Assembly: GCA_905478295.1 (NCBI GenBank)
Contig: CAJQHZ010000027.1
Coordinates: 47,952 to 111,951, forward strand
Length of the DNA: 64,000 bases
Direction: 5' to 3'
DNA from: an uncultured Flavobacteriales bacterium
GTDB taxonomy: Bacteria > Bacteroidota > Bacteroidia > Flavobacteriales > Schleiferiaceae
Of the stretch, positions 43,091-51,052 are shown one piece after another. The notes under the pieces are model-generated. The model ran no database searches. It was not told the DNA's origin and saw only the letters and a program-made list of their open reading frames with translations. Position 1 is the stretch's first letter; every line of letters starts with the position of its first letter. The translations under genes and the position numbers were made by a program.

Positions 43091-43606
43091 TTAGATGCGT
43101 TTCATTTGTTGCTTGATGTACTTCGTTTGTTCGGCAAGGACATTTTTACTATCCAATCGCTTTACTTCAGTCAATAAAATCTGTGCTTCTTTCTTACGAC
43201 GTTTCGTCAATGCGATACCGGCTAAATTTAGTTTAGCCAAAGCTTTGTCTTGGTCCATTCTTAAACCGGTATTCAAAGCTTTCTTCAATAACGTTTCGGC
43301 TTTACCTACTTTACGCTGGCTTTCAATCATCCCCATAAGAAGATAGTAATATGCCAATTGACTTTTGATCAGGCTTTTTTCAGGATTGCGAATACGACCT
43401 AACATTTTTTCTGCTTTAGCAACATCACTCTTACGCATGTACCAAAGCGAGATGAGTATACGTTCATTTCTGAAATAGGTCAATAGAACAAGGGCTGCAG
43501 GAAAGAGTAAGGCAATGCCGTTACCAATTTCGCCATCTACGAATTGCAATACCGACCAAACCAAAATTGCGGCAGTTACGCCTAATCGAATTATCTTACT
43601 GACCAT
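43091..43606 (-). CDS. DUF2892-like membrane protein with TPR-type tail
   Basis: A 171-residue protein. Two N-terminal hydrophobic helices (KIIRLGVTAAILVWSVLQF and IGNGIALLFPAALVLLTYF) resemble DUF2892. The rest is helical and repeat-like, with TPR-like pairs (AKAEKMLGRIRNPEKSLIKSQLAYYYLLMGMIESQRKVGKAETLLKKALNTGL...AKLNLAGIALTKRRKKEAQILL). It is probably anchored in the inner membrane with a cytosolic protein-interaction domain. I start at MVSKIIRLG because an upstream Met would overlap the divergent methyltransferase promoter and start. Confidence 0.75.
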   Translation of the reverse strand: MVSKIIRLGVTAAILVWSVLQFVDGEIGNGIALLFPAALVLLTYFRNERILISLWYMRKSDVAKAEKMLGRIRNPEKSLIKSQLAYYYLLMGMIESQRKVGKAETLLKKALNTGLRMDQDKALAKLNLAGIALTKRRKKEAQILLTEVKRLDSKNVLAEQTKYIKQQMKRI

Positions 43607-43612
43607 CTCTAT

Positions 43613-43620
43613 TATTTTTG
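43613..43620 (+). promoter_or_regulatory. -7 element (TATTTTTG) of the TrmH-like gene
   Basis: An exact TAnnTTTG match ending 21 nt before the ATG at 43642. It argues against a TTG start at 43618, which lies inside the element. Confidence 0.5.
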
Positions 43621-43641
43621 ACTTTGCAAAGAAACGAAGAA

Positions 43642-44328
43642 ATGACCACAACTGATTGGATGACCTTAGATATAAGCGAGAAAAGAAAATTGTATAAAGA
43701 GCTATGCACTGGTTTGACCGCGCACAAGCAATCCTTGTTTAAGACTAAGGTGGCAAATAGAACTCGACATTTTGCACTCGGCCTTGAAGACATGATGAAG
43801 ACACAGAATGCCTCAGCATTAATGAGAACTGCAGATGCTTTTGGAGTCCATCGGGTTGATATCTACGATAAAAACGAACGATTCAATGTCGCCTCTGGTA
43901 TCTCTAAAGGGGTGGAGAAGTGGCTTGACACCACTTTTTTTAATACCTATAATGACGGAAATCAAGAGGAATGGGCGCGCCAACTAAAGGCTTCTGGGCG
44001 CAAACTATATGTCACTGCAGTTGATCCCCGCGCTCGACCAATAACCGCTCTAGATCCTTCTTTGAGTGCAACGATTTGCTTCGGTAATGAACACGAGGGG
44101 GCTTCAGATTTACTCCAGTCATTGGCTGATGAATTGATCTACATACCCATGCAAGGTTTTGTCGAGAGTTTCAACGTCTCAGTAAGTTGTGGTATTGTCC
44201 TGCATCATTTAACGCATCATATGCAACTAGCGGGAATTAAAAGGGGACTCAATGAAGAGGATGAATTAAATACGCTAATTCAATGGTCCCTTCGGACGGT
44301 ATCAAATCCACACCAATACATAGGTTAA
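43642..44328 (+). CDS. TrmH/SpoU-family tRNA 2'-O-methyltransferase
   Basis: A 228-residue SPOUT methyltransferase. Motif 1 is QNASALMRTADAFGVHRVDIYD, motif 2 ICFGNEHEGAS, motif 3 YIPMQGFVESFNVSVSCGIVLHHL. The IPMxGxxESFNVSVS variant and size point to TrmH, which methylates G18 of tRNA, rather than to the 23S enzyme RlmB. The N-terminal helix KRKLYKELCTGLTAHKQSLFKTKVANRTRHFALGLEDM likely binds tRNA. The stop shares TTAA with the convergent AlbA_2 gene. Confidence 0.9.
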   Translation: MTTTDWMTLDISEKRKLYKELCTGLTAHKQSLFKTKVANRTRHFALGLEDMMKTQNASALMRTADAFGVHRVDIYDKNERFNVASGISKGVEKWLDTTFFNTYNDGNQEEWARQLKASGRKLYVTAVDPRARPITALDPSLSATICFGNEHEGASDLLQSLADELIYIPMQGFVESFNVSVSCGIVLHHLTHHMQLAGIKRGLNEEDELNTLIQWSLRTVSNPHQYIG

Positions 44329-44978
44329 AGGCTATATCGGAAACCTTCTTGTGTGTCGTGTGACCAATTAATAATTTCCCATCGTATGAGGCGAGCTAAA
44401 ATTTCAATAGTCTTCCTTCTTTGCAACTGCATTACTTTCGCAGCTTTACTAACACTTACTTCGTCATAATCTTTGAGGTATTGAATGAGCCGCTGCTCCT
44501 TCTCTGTGAATGCGACGGGGTGCTTAGATTCTTTTAATCGATCCTGTTTCCAGACTTCTTTTAGAACCGCGTTTGCGACAAAATTTTGGTCGTTGTCACG
44601 ATAATAGGCTTTCAAGCCGTCGATTTCATCTACTTGGTAAGGCTTTTCCTTGCCTTCGGTAATTTCTATTTCCCAAACATTCTTTCCTTCAATCTCATGT
44701 GCCCAAACTTCGAGCTTCAAAGCTGGTTTCAGGAAAACCTCAGAAGCACTTTCTAACATGTAGATATCATCTTCATCTTTCACACCCGCTATACTGCCGT
44801 TATCTCTGACACCGACAAGCAGTCTACCACCAGTTGTATTCGCAAATGCGCTGAGTGTTCTTGCTATCTTACGTGCATCTGAAATACGGTACTTAAAGTC
44901 TTGCTCGCTATGCTCTCCCTCGCGAATGAGAGCATATAAGTCGTTTTGTGAAACTTTTTGATCGTAATCCTTCAACAT
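44325..44978 (-). CDS. AlbA_2 (Schlafen-type) DNA-binding domain protein with C-terminal HTH
   Basis: A 217-residue protein. The N-terminal part LIREGEHSEQDFKYRISDARKIARTLSAFANTTGGRLLVGVRDNGSIAGVKDEDDIYM is the AlbA_2/Schlafen-like domain (E..DFK, AFANT.GG.L..GV.D.G.I.G). The C-terminal helices EKEQRLIQYLKDYDEVSVSKAAKVMQLQRRKTIEILARLIRWEIINW form a winged-HTH-like module. Such proteins are putative transcription regulators or RNA/DNA-binding proteins. The start is 19 bp from the divergent hypothetical gene. Target unknown. Confidence 0.82.
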   Translation of the reverse strand: MLKDYDQKVSQNDLYALIREGEHSEQDFKYRISDARKIARTLSAFANTTGGRLLVGVRDNGSIAGVKDEDDIYMLESASEVFLKPALKLEVWAHEIEGKNVWEIEITEGKEKPYQVDEIDGLKAYYRDNDQNFVANAVLKEVWKQDRLKESKHPVAFTEKEQRLIQYLKDYDEVSVSKAAKVMQLQRRKTIEILARLIRWEIINWSHDTQEGFRYSL

Positions 44979-44997
44979 TAAATTTTATGCTTAACTT

Positions 44998-45432
44998 TTG
45001 TATGTGGATGACCTCAGATTAAATAATGCCGACATTCTGTTCGTTGATGTTGCTAAAACTACAAACAGATTAATTGTGAGTAAGTTGTGTTTTTTGCATG
45101 CTTTTCAGGAAATTATTCGTGCTTTACCTGAGCCTGTGCTAAAAAATAATAAGGAAGTACAAATCATTTGGGCCTTCAAGCAAAACGGTTTTAATCTTGC
45201 TTTGCTTCAGTCACATTCAGTTTATTTCTTTGAAACATTCGGTTCCTCCGCTCGTCAGGTCCTTGATGCCCTAGAACTCTATCGTTTAAGTTTGAATCTT
45301 ATTGATGACGATTTTTTTGAGACTTGTTACGAGGAAGTAGCATGTTATTTAGAAGAACTTGAGGCTACCTACCATCGCATCACGGATTATAAGACACATT
45401 TTGACAGCTCCTTACTCCATCTTTGCAACTGA
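44998..45432 (+). CDS. Hypothetical protein, non-ATG start
   Basis: I do not recognise this open frame of about 144 codons. It begins just after an in-frame TAA at 44992; possible starts are TTG 44998 or GTG 45004. The product is acidic and Leu-rich with helical stretches (VSKLCFLHAFQEIIRALPEPVLKNNKEVQIIWAFKQ; FETCYEEVACYLEELEATYHRITDYKTHF) and no signal peptide. Support for coding is its filling of the gap between two minus-strand genes, ending in TGA that abuts the neighbour's stop (TGATCA). It could be spurious. Confidence 0.5.
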   Translation: MYVDDLRLNNADILFVDVAKTTNRLIVSKLCFLHAFQEIIRALPEPVLKNNKEVQIIWAFKQNGFNLALLQSHSVYFFETFGSSARQVLDALELYRLSLNLIDDDFFETCYEEVACYLEELEATYHRITDYKTHFDSSLLHLCN

Positions 45433-45798
45433 TCACTTTGTGACGTAGATGACGTCAACCATGGCTTGAACGTCAGAATTGCGACCAAACCAACGTGTTT
45501 TAAATTCTTCAGTATAGATTCTAATGTTCGCGATTGTAACTGTATCCCCGTAGGCCTCGCGTGCTGCAGCTAACATCTTATCGTAGCTTATTAATCCATC
45601 ATGCAACGATATTTCTCGGGTTTTTTCGGCGGCCGTGATTTTATCGCTGTAGATAATATCTGGATATACCATGATTGTTCCGATATAGGTCCAATTCTGT
45701 CCGTATAAACTGTTTGCAGTATCGTAAAGACTTCGGTTAGGACTGGCACATGAATTGAGCAGTACAGCGATAGTAGCGATTAGGAGCAGTCGTTTCAT
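45433..45798 (-). CDS. Small hypothetical lipoprotein
   Basis: A 121-residue protein with lipoprotein signal MKRLLLIATIAVLLNSCASPN (lipobox LNSC, Cys17). The mature part (YDTANSLYGQNWTYIGTIMVYPDIIYSD...SYDKMLAAAREAYGDTVTIANIRIYTEEFKTRWFGRNSDVQAMVDVIYVTK) has the pattern of small stress-type lipoproteins with a YnaI/YdgH-like alpha-beta core, but I cannot name the family. A -7 element lies 18 nt upstream of the ATG. Likely periplasm-facing outer-membrane lipoprotein. Confidence 0.75.
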   Translation of the reverse strand: MKRLLLIATIAVLLNSCASPNRSLYDTANSLYGQNWTYIGTIMVYPDIIYSDKITAAEKTREISLHDGLISYDKMLAAAREAYGDTVTIANIRIYTEEFKTRWFGRNSDVQAMVDVIYVTK

Positions 45799-45815
45799 TG
45801 CGGCTATATTTTAAC

Positions 45816-45823
45816 CAAAAATA
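45816..45823 (-). promoter_or_regulatory. -7 element (TATTTTTG) of the small lipoprotein gene
   Basis: An exact TAnnTTTG on the minus strand, ending 17 nt before the ATG at 45798. It overlaps the T-rich tail of the upstream terminator. Confidence 0.5.
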
Positions 45824-45828
45824 AGACA

Positions 45829-45858
45829 AATAAATAGCCCTTTCGAGGGCTATTTATT
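45829..45858 (-). terminator. Terminator of the 44-codon ORF
   Basis: A 13-bp perfect stem (45829-45841 with 45846-45858) closes a 4-nt loop (TTCG on the + strand). On the minus strand it is followed by GTCTTATTTTTGG, so termination is in the minus direction, 7 bp past the small ORF stop. Confidence 0.75.
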
Positions 45859-45865
45859 ACAAATT

Positions 45866-46000
45866 TCACAATGTTTTGAGACGTTCTCGCAACACTTTAT
45901 CTGAGATGCGGATTCCTCGCTCCAGAAGATAATTCTTAACCTTTGGCAGGTCTCCTTTGAAAAGTTTAATGGCTTGGTTAATACTACATATACGTTTCAT
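45866..46000 (-). CDS. Small basic protein, 44 aa
   Basis: A short frame encoding MKRICSINQAIKLFKGDLPK then VKNYLLERGIRISDKVLRERLKTL. It is Lys/Arg-rich with predicted helices and no signal peptide. Evidence that it is real: ATG start, an intrinsic terminator 7 bp after its stop on the same strand and nothing else to explain that terminator. No -7 element is clear upstream. I recognise no family. A basic helix protein could bind nucleic acid (inference only). Confidence 0.5.
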   Translation of the reverse strand: MKRICSINQAIKLFKGDLPKVKNYLLERGIRISDKVLRERLKTL

Positions 46001-46293
46001 AATGCACGTTTATAGATTAACAATAGTGTAAATTACAATTAATATTCGAACGTTACCAATAGATCTTATCAACTTAATGTCAGTCATCTAAGTCGAAGTG
46101 TGTCTCACTATTCAAGGGCGTTGAGCTTAAATAATCTTAAATATTGAATCAGTTGTGAACAATGATTTACGACAGATATCCCGGTGAAAAAGAGTAAAGG
46201 ATTACAGGAAACTTTTCGCCTTAATCTACATGTGGCCTAGATTTTTTGGTAACTTGTCTTTACCAAACCAAACCAAACCAATACGAAGAGCCA
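46001..46293. other. Intergenic region before the Crp-like regulator pair
   Basis: About 290 bp of A/T-rich sequence, the longest gene-free stretch in the window. I see no ORF, hairpin or tRNA. At 46262-46281 the leader contains CCAAA repeated three times plus CCAA, a short 5-bp tandem repeat about 12 bp before the ATG. TAGATTTTTTG at 46239-46248 is only loosely like a -7 element. It probably holds the regulators' promoter and operators. Confidence 0.5.
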
Positions 46294-46896
46294 ATGCTTT
46301 CTCAAAAAGAGGTCGAACGACTTCATTACGGGTTACTTTCTCATATTAAACTACAAGGTGACCTTGAATTCCAAGCCTTAAGTGAGTTGAGCAGCAAATT
46401 TACATTGAGGACTGTACCTAGCGGTCATACCCTTTGGGATTTAAGTTCTTCTAACGGAGATCTGAACTTTATACTTGAAGGCACTTTTGCGGAATATTTA
46501 CAACGCGGTTCTCATTCGTTTATTCTCCGCTTCCACAGGCCAAATAAATTCGCGTTCTCTGAGGATTTATTGCTGTATTCCAAACGTTCTGATACCTATT
46601 CTAAGGCCTTGTCTCATGCTAAGGTAGCCTCCTTACCATCCGTTCATTTTCAAAATGCGCTCCGTCAAGGTGGTCTAGGAGCTAAACTAGTGGAGGCGCT
46701 GATTAACCTCAGTATGACTGAATACCGCAATACTACCTATGAAATGCTTCAAACCTCTGGAACAAATAGAATTCATGCTGCTTTAGAGCAATTTCCGGAT
46801 TTACTGCACTTGATACCAAGAAGCGAACTGGCAGATTATCTCGGTATTTCGAGGGCCTCTCTATTTAGATCTCTAAAAGAAATTGGTCATGAATAG
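46294..46896 (+). CDS. Crp/Fnr-family transcription regulator A
   Basis: A 200-residue regulator. The N-terminal cNMP-binding-type beta-roll (VPSGHTLWDLSSSNGDLNFILEGTFAEYLQRGSHSFILRFHRPNKFAFSEDLLLY) lacks the clear cAMP phosphate-binding RxxE motif (GE..L...). The C-terminal HTH is short: SELADYLGISRASLFRSLKEIG. I start at MLSQKEVERLHYG rather than a TTG 48 nt upstream. A second regulator of the same family begins inside its 3' end (8-nt overlap). The ligand and targets are unknown. Confidence 0.85.
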   Translation: MLSQKEVERLHYGLLSHIKLQGDLEFQALSELSSKFTLRTVPSGHTLWDLSSSNGDLNFILEGTFAEYLQRGSHSFILRFHRPNKFAFSEDLLLYSKRSDTYSKALSHAKVASLPSVHFQNALRQGGLGAKLVEALINLSMTEYRNTTYEMLQTSGTNRIHAALEQFPDLLHLIPRSELADYLGISRASLFRSLKEIGHE

Positions 46897-47503
46897 TGGC
46901 GAAAAAGCAGCAATGCGAGAATATTTTAAATCGCTACCCGTCTACTCTGAATTTTTTGATGAAGCGATAGATGCCATAATCGCATCAATGGACTCTGGTA
47001 TTAGCGCAGAAAAGGGCAGAGTTTTAGTAGAGCTTGGTGCAATGAACAAGGATTTTTGGTTTTTAAAAAATGGGTTTTTAAAGGAGATGTACCGCAGCCC
47101 GTATGCGAAAGAGGATTCGTTATTCAACATGATTCCTCCCTCTTCCATATTTGTTAATGAAGACACTTTGTTTACGAACCAAAGGCCAAAACATTATTTT
47201 TCTGCTTACACGAGCGTGGAAATCCTAAGGCTTAGGGAGGCTGATTATCTAATATTACAGCAAGAATACCCCGTCGAAATGAACCTTATTTACCTCAGTG
47301 GAACTGCGGAAATTCAAAAGATCCGGAGAGAACGTTTGAATATGCTACGGATGAATAAGACTCCGGATCGTATTGAATGGGTGCAGCAGCGGCAGCGTGA
47401 ATTGTACCATATTATGGATAGAATTACACTTGCTCAATACATTGGTGTGAGTAGGGCTAGCCTGTATCGTGCCTTCGAAAAAAAGAAAAAGTATCAATTC
47501 TGA
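46889..47503 (+). CDS. Crp/Fnr-family transcription regulator B
   Basis: A 204-residue regulator of the same family, divergent from its neighbour. The beta-roll (RVLVELGAMNKDFWFLKNGFLKEMYRSPYAKEDSLFNMIPPSSIFVNEDTLFTNQRPKHYFSAYTSVEILRLREADYLIL) also lacks canonical cAMP residues. The C-terminal helix pair is DRITLAQYIGVSRASLYRAFEKKKK. It overlaps regulator A by 8 nt, so the two are translated from one mRNA and might form heterodimers (inference). The frame also allows TTG 46883, but ATG 46889 is simpler. Confidence 0.83.
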   Translation: MNSGEKAAMREYFKSLPVYSEFFDEAIDAIIASMDSGISAEKGRVLVELGAMNKDFWFLKNGFLKEMYRSPYAKEDSLFNMIPPSSIFVNEDTLFTNQRPKHYFSAYTSVEILRLREADYLILQQEYPVEMNLIYLSGTAEIQKIRRERLNMLRMNKTPDRIEWVQQRQRELYHIMDRITLAQYIGVSRASLYRAFEKKKKYQF

Positions 47504-47636
47504 TACAAAACATGGATCATTAATTAAAATCCTACCGTAATTGTCTCTGAAATACTCGTATTAGAGATTATTTAAGGTTAAGAGGATTTTCGGTTTGTTG
47601 GACTTTAGCACTGATAAAAGACTGAAACAACGAACT

Positions 47637-48677
47637 ATGAAAAATTTATTATTTGTTATTGCATTAACAACGAGCGCGTTTAGCGCAAATGCACAATCGC
47701 AACCCTCTGTGGCGGTGTTAGATTTTGACACACGCGGTTACAATGAAGTAGAACGTTACCAGATCATTCAAAAGCTGTCACTTGAGATGATTAACATGTC
47801 TGATTATGAAGTTATGGATAACTACGACATTGAATACATTTCCGAGCGTGATGAAAAAGATTTTACGGGTTGTTTCTCAAGAATCTGTCTAAAAGAATAC
47901 GGAGAGCAGTTAGAAGTTGATTTTATTTTGACAGGTTCCATGAACCTGCTCGGTGAAAAAGTCAGTACCACCGTACGTTTATTTGATGTTACCGAAGGAA
48001 AATTTATCAAGAGTACTAATCGAAATTATGTCGACGTTCCTAAAAATGATCTCCTCATGGCGGAGCTAACCCTTAAAGACATGTTGGGTGTAGAGGTAGA
48101 TCCAGAGTTAGTTCGTCGCGTCACCGTAGCCAATGATTACGACAATATTCTCAACAACCCGTTTGACAGAACGTTGGTAGCAGAAGGTCCTCGTATGGGC
48201 TTCGGTTTCGTGACGGGGAACAATGCGAAAATTTTAGCGAAGCCATTGGCAGAAGGCGGATGGAACCAACAGATTCCCTTGAGCTCGCAGTTCGGTTACC
48301 AGTTTGAGAAGGCATACATAACGACGGGTAATTGGCAAGCTTTAGCCGAAATTGTACCTATGATTTCCGGTCTTGAGTCGAATCGATTCATTCCGACACT
48401 AACCATTTTAAATGGATTACGTTCGAACAATTCTGGCTGGGAGTTTGCTTTCGGTCCGACCATTGATGTTTCAAGAACTATGGACGGACAACTAGACAGC
48501 CGCGGCGAAATCAGCTTTAGTACTGCATTGGTGTTTTCTTTAGGTAAGACCATAAAAAGTGGGGAAATGAACTTCCCAATCAACGCCTTTCTAATTCCAC
48601 CTAAAGACGGTACCTCATACAGATTTGGTATTTCTATGGGGTGGAACTCAGCGAAGAAAAAAAGATTATTGGACTAA
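47637..48677 (+). CDS. Secreted CsgG-like/FlgT-like protein
   Basis: A 346-residue protein with signal peptide MKNLLFVIALTTSAFSANAQ. The N-terminal domain (PSVAVLDFDTRGYNEVERYQIIQKLSLEMINMSDYEVMDNYDIE...CLKEYGEQLEVDFILTGSMNLLGEKVSTTVRLFDVTEGKFIKST) follows the CsgG/curli-assembly-like fold: VAVLDF, (Y/F)xVxD, (D)xILTGSxxxxG. The C-terminal ~170 residues look beta-rich, possibly a barrel or dimer surface (FEFAFGPTID...SFSTALVFSLGKTI...FGISMGW). Probably outer-membrane associated. A terminator follows. I start at MKNLLF because of the signal peptide. Confidence 0.78.
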   Translation: MKNLLFVIALTTSAFSANAQSQPSVAVLDFDTRGYNEVERYQIIQKLSLEMINMSDYEVMDNYDIEYISERDEKDFTGCFSRICLKEYGEQLEVDFILTGSMNLLGEKVSTTVRLFDVTEGKFIKSTNRNYVDVPKNDLLMAELTLKDMLGVEVDPELVRRVTVANDYDNILNNPFDRTLVAEGPRMGFGFVTGNNAKILAKPLAEGGWNQQIPLSSQFGYQFEKAYITTGNWQALAEIVPMISGLESNRFIPTLTILNGLRSNNSGWEFAFGPTIDVSRTMDGQLDSRGEISFSTALVFSLGKTIKSGEMNFPINAFLIPPKDGTSYRFGISMGWNSAKKKRLLD

Positions 48678-48699
48678 TACCTAATATGTTTAAGGAGCT

Positions 48700-48735
48700 C
48701 CCTCTTTGCACTAGTGCAGAGGGGGTTTTCTTTTT
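48700..48735 (+). terminator. Rho-independent terminator after the CsgG-like gene
   Basis: An 11-bp stem with two G-U pairs (48700-48710 with 48715-48725) and a 4-nt loop, followed by TTTTCTTTTT. It lies 23 bp after the stop and 11 bp before the next start. Confidence 0.85.
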
Positions 48736-48746
48736 ACCTTAGATCC

Positions 48747-50930
48747 ATGTTAAAATTGATTCTTAATCAAAGACTTTTCGGAATCCTAGCGCTGTTGTCT
48801 TTGTCCGTAAATAGTATAGGACAAAACGATACGAGCATTATTTTACAGCAAGTCACTGTGATTGATCAGGGAGATCCAGCGAAGATTTTGATAAAGGCGC
48901 TGCGACAAAATTGGCGAACTCTCGAGCGCTCCACACCGTCGAATTTAAAATATTACAGTAGAAAATATACGAGCACGAATAATGCTGTTGACTTCGAACA
49001 AGTTGCACATGTTTTCTTTGATGGATTAGCGATACGTCAAGAGGTTCAAGCGTATCGGGATTACAGTAAGTATATTCCAGATGATGGACGGTCTGTACGG
49101 TTTGATGCAAGTTTTAACTTAAACCCCGCTTTCGATTTTAATGCAGATGAGGATGCTGGGCTACTAGAAAGGTATCCGGAGATGTCTTTTAATCGTGCGT
49201 TTTTTTATCCCTTCAATTCGAACGAATTGCCAGAGGCATCAGCGCGTAGCATTTCCGGTCTTTTGGATTGGGATGGATTTAGTGTTTACGAATTTCAGTG
49301 GCTCAAGGAATATCTGTTCGCTGGAGAGACCTTCGTAGAGTTAGGCTTTGAGCCAAAGTCAGGCAAGAGTGGCTGGTCGGGTAAATTGTTGATCAATAGC
49401 ACGCAATCGCGACCCGTATCTTTTAAGGGTACTGTTGGTGCACTTTCGCTAGAACAGACGTATACAAAGGGTTATTTATTTTCAAACGCGTCGATAAAGA
49501 TTAGTAATAGCAAAAAGAAAAGTGTGTTTGAATGGCAATTGGAAGGTATGGATTTACCGATTGTTCCTGCAGTGAAGCGAGCGATGCAGGTGGGTTCCTT
49601 GCCAGGCGAGCAGATGCGCGAAGTGAGTTATTGGGAAGAATACCGCCCTGAAGGCGAGGAATTGGACCAATGGACGCGGAAGCAAGACAGCTTGATTCGT
49701 TACTTAAATTCCGACGAGTACCTCGATAGTATGGATGCTGTGTACAACGCTTTTCATTGGTATGAACCGCTTGTTAGTGGAGTAGGGTACCGGAAAAGAA
49801 GTCAAGGGACCAATTTTTATTTTAGCCCGCTGATTGGTCAATGGAATCTTCTGGGGATAGGGGGTGTGCGTTGGCGACCTACTGTGGTGTTGGGTAAGCG
49901 ATTCAAAAAAGATAATGCCATCAACTTCTACGGCAACCTTAATTATGGTTTTAAGAATCAGGACATGAAGGGCTCGATGGATGTGGGGTATACCTATGCA
50001 CCGTTGCATAACGGTTCCGTTCATTTCAAGGTTGGCGACACCTACGACCAAATAACACAAAGCGTAGATTTGACAGGATTGTTAGCACGAAGCAATTTCA
50101 TTCAGAAAACTTTTATTGAGAGTTATCATAAATACGAGTGGTTCAATGGTTTTTATACTCGGTTTGGGGTCGAATACAGCAAAAGGCAAAGCATTGAAGA
50201 GCTCGAATTTGCAGATTGGTCAAACGACTTGTTTGGCGCGCGTAACCAACCGGGTTATTTCGAAACGTACACTGTAGCTCAGCTGGGCGCCGAAATATTG
50301 ATTCGGCCATTCCAGCGTTATTATTTAAAGGGGCGACAAAAGATTGTTTTAAGCAGTCGCTGGCCCGATTTTAGATTGACCTTTAAGCAAGGCATACCGG
50401 ATATTTTGGGCTCTAATGTGCGCTATACTAAATACGAATTCCAGGTAGAGGATATGGTACGCTGGGGTGCGCCGGGAGAGAGTTTTTATAATCTAATCTC
50501 AGGTGGATTTTTGAACGACCCATCAACGGTACGTTTCATAGAGTACAAATGGTTTCGGGGTGGCGATTTCCTACTGTTCACGAATCCATTATTTACCATG
50601 CAGAGTTTACCGGAGACCTTCGCCTCGCCGGAAGTGTATTTACAGGCCTTTGGTATTCATCATTTTGATGGCTTTCTATTGGACCGGGTTCCCGTGTTGA
50701 ACCGTTTAGGTTTTGGTTTGGCCGCTGGCTTTAGTGCTTTGTATTTGCCTTCAAGTGATATTTCGCATTTAGAGACCTATGTTGGACTTGAGCGTAAAGT
50801 GAGACTTTGGGAGACTCCTACGCGGTTTGGAGTTTATTATTTGACAAGCCCAACCGATGCTAATCCTGGTTTTCGTGTGAAAATAGGTGTGGATGTGAAG
50901 GACACTTTTAGAGATCGCTGGAATTTCTAG
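48747..50930 (+). CDS. DUF5686 outer-membrane family protein
   Basis: A 727-residue protein, signal peptide MLKLILNQRLFGILALLSLSVNSIGQ. Sequence features such as ILIKALRQNWRTL...YYSRKYTST, LDWDGFSVYEFQWLKEYLFAGETFVELGFEPKSG and the barrel-like C-terminal half (YYLKGRQKIVLSSRWPDFRLTFKQGIPDILGSNVRYTKYEFQVEDMVRWGAPGESFYNLISGGF, FGIHHFDGFLLDRVPVLNRLGFGLAAG) are those of DUF5686. Many members carry an N-terminal CarboxypepD_reg-like domain; this one seems to lack it. Outer-membrane barrel of unknown function. Start at Met 48747 because an upstream Met lies in the terminator. Confidence 0.85.
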   Translation: MLKLILNQRLFGILALLSLSVNSIGQNDTSIILQQVTVIDQGDPAKILIKALRQNWRTLERSTPSNLKYYSRKYTSTNNAVDFEQVAHVFFDGLAIRQEVQAYRDYSKYIPDDGRSVRFDASFNLNPAFDFNADEDAGLLERYPEMSFNRAFFYPFNSNELPEASARSISGLLDWDGFSVYEFQWLKEYLFAGETFVELGFEPKSGKSGWSGKLLINSTQSRPVSFKGTVGALSLEQTYTKGYLFSNASIKISNSKKKSVFEWQLEGMDLPIVPAVKRAMQVGSLPGEQMREVSYWEEYRPEGEELDQWTRKQDSLIRYLNSDEYLDSMDAVYNAFHWYEPLVSGVGYRKRSQGTNFYFSPLIGQWNLLGIGGVRWRPTVVLGKRFKKDNAINFYGNLNYGFKNQDMKGSMDVGYTYAPLHNGSVHFKVGDTYDQITQSVDLTGLLARSNFIQKTFIESYHKYEWFNGFYTRFGVEYSKRQSIEELEFADWSNDLFGARNQPGYFETYTVAQLGAEILIRPFQRYYLKGRQKIVLSSRWPDFRLTFKQGIPDILGSNVRYTKYEFQVEDMVRWGAPGESFYNLISGGFLNDPSTVRFIEYKWFRGGDFLLFTNPLFTMQSLPETFASPEVYLQAFGIHHFDGFLLDRVPVLNRLGFGLAAGFSALYLPSSDISHLETYVGLERKVRLWETPTRFGVYYLTSPTDANPGFRVKIGVDVKDTFRDRWNF

Positions 50931-51052
50931 TCTCTTTTTCGAGAACGAATTAATCCAGTAAATACCATTGGGTTTGATTTGGATATGTTTTTTCTCAAAA
51001 CATGAGTATATCTTTTTCACGAGTCCTTAAATTGTAGAGGTAAATTGCATCG

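Noticed and set aside
47543..47566. Imperfect hairpin between the Crp pair and the CsgG-like gene
   Set aside because: Interrupted stem and no T-run; could not be distinguished from chance.
50985..51003. A/T-rich hairpin (ATGTTTT ... AAAACAT) after the DUF5686 gene
   Set aside because: 7 bp of nearly all A-T pairs and no clear T-run directly after; too weak for a terminator call.
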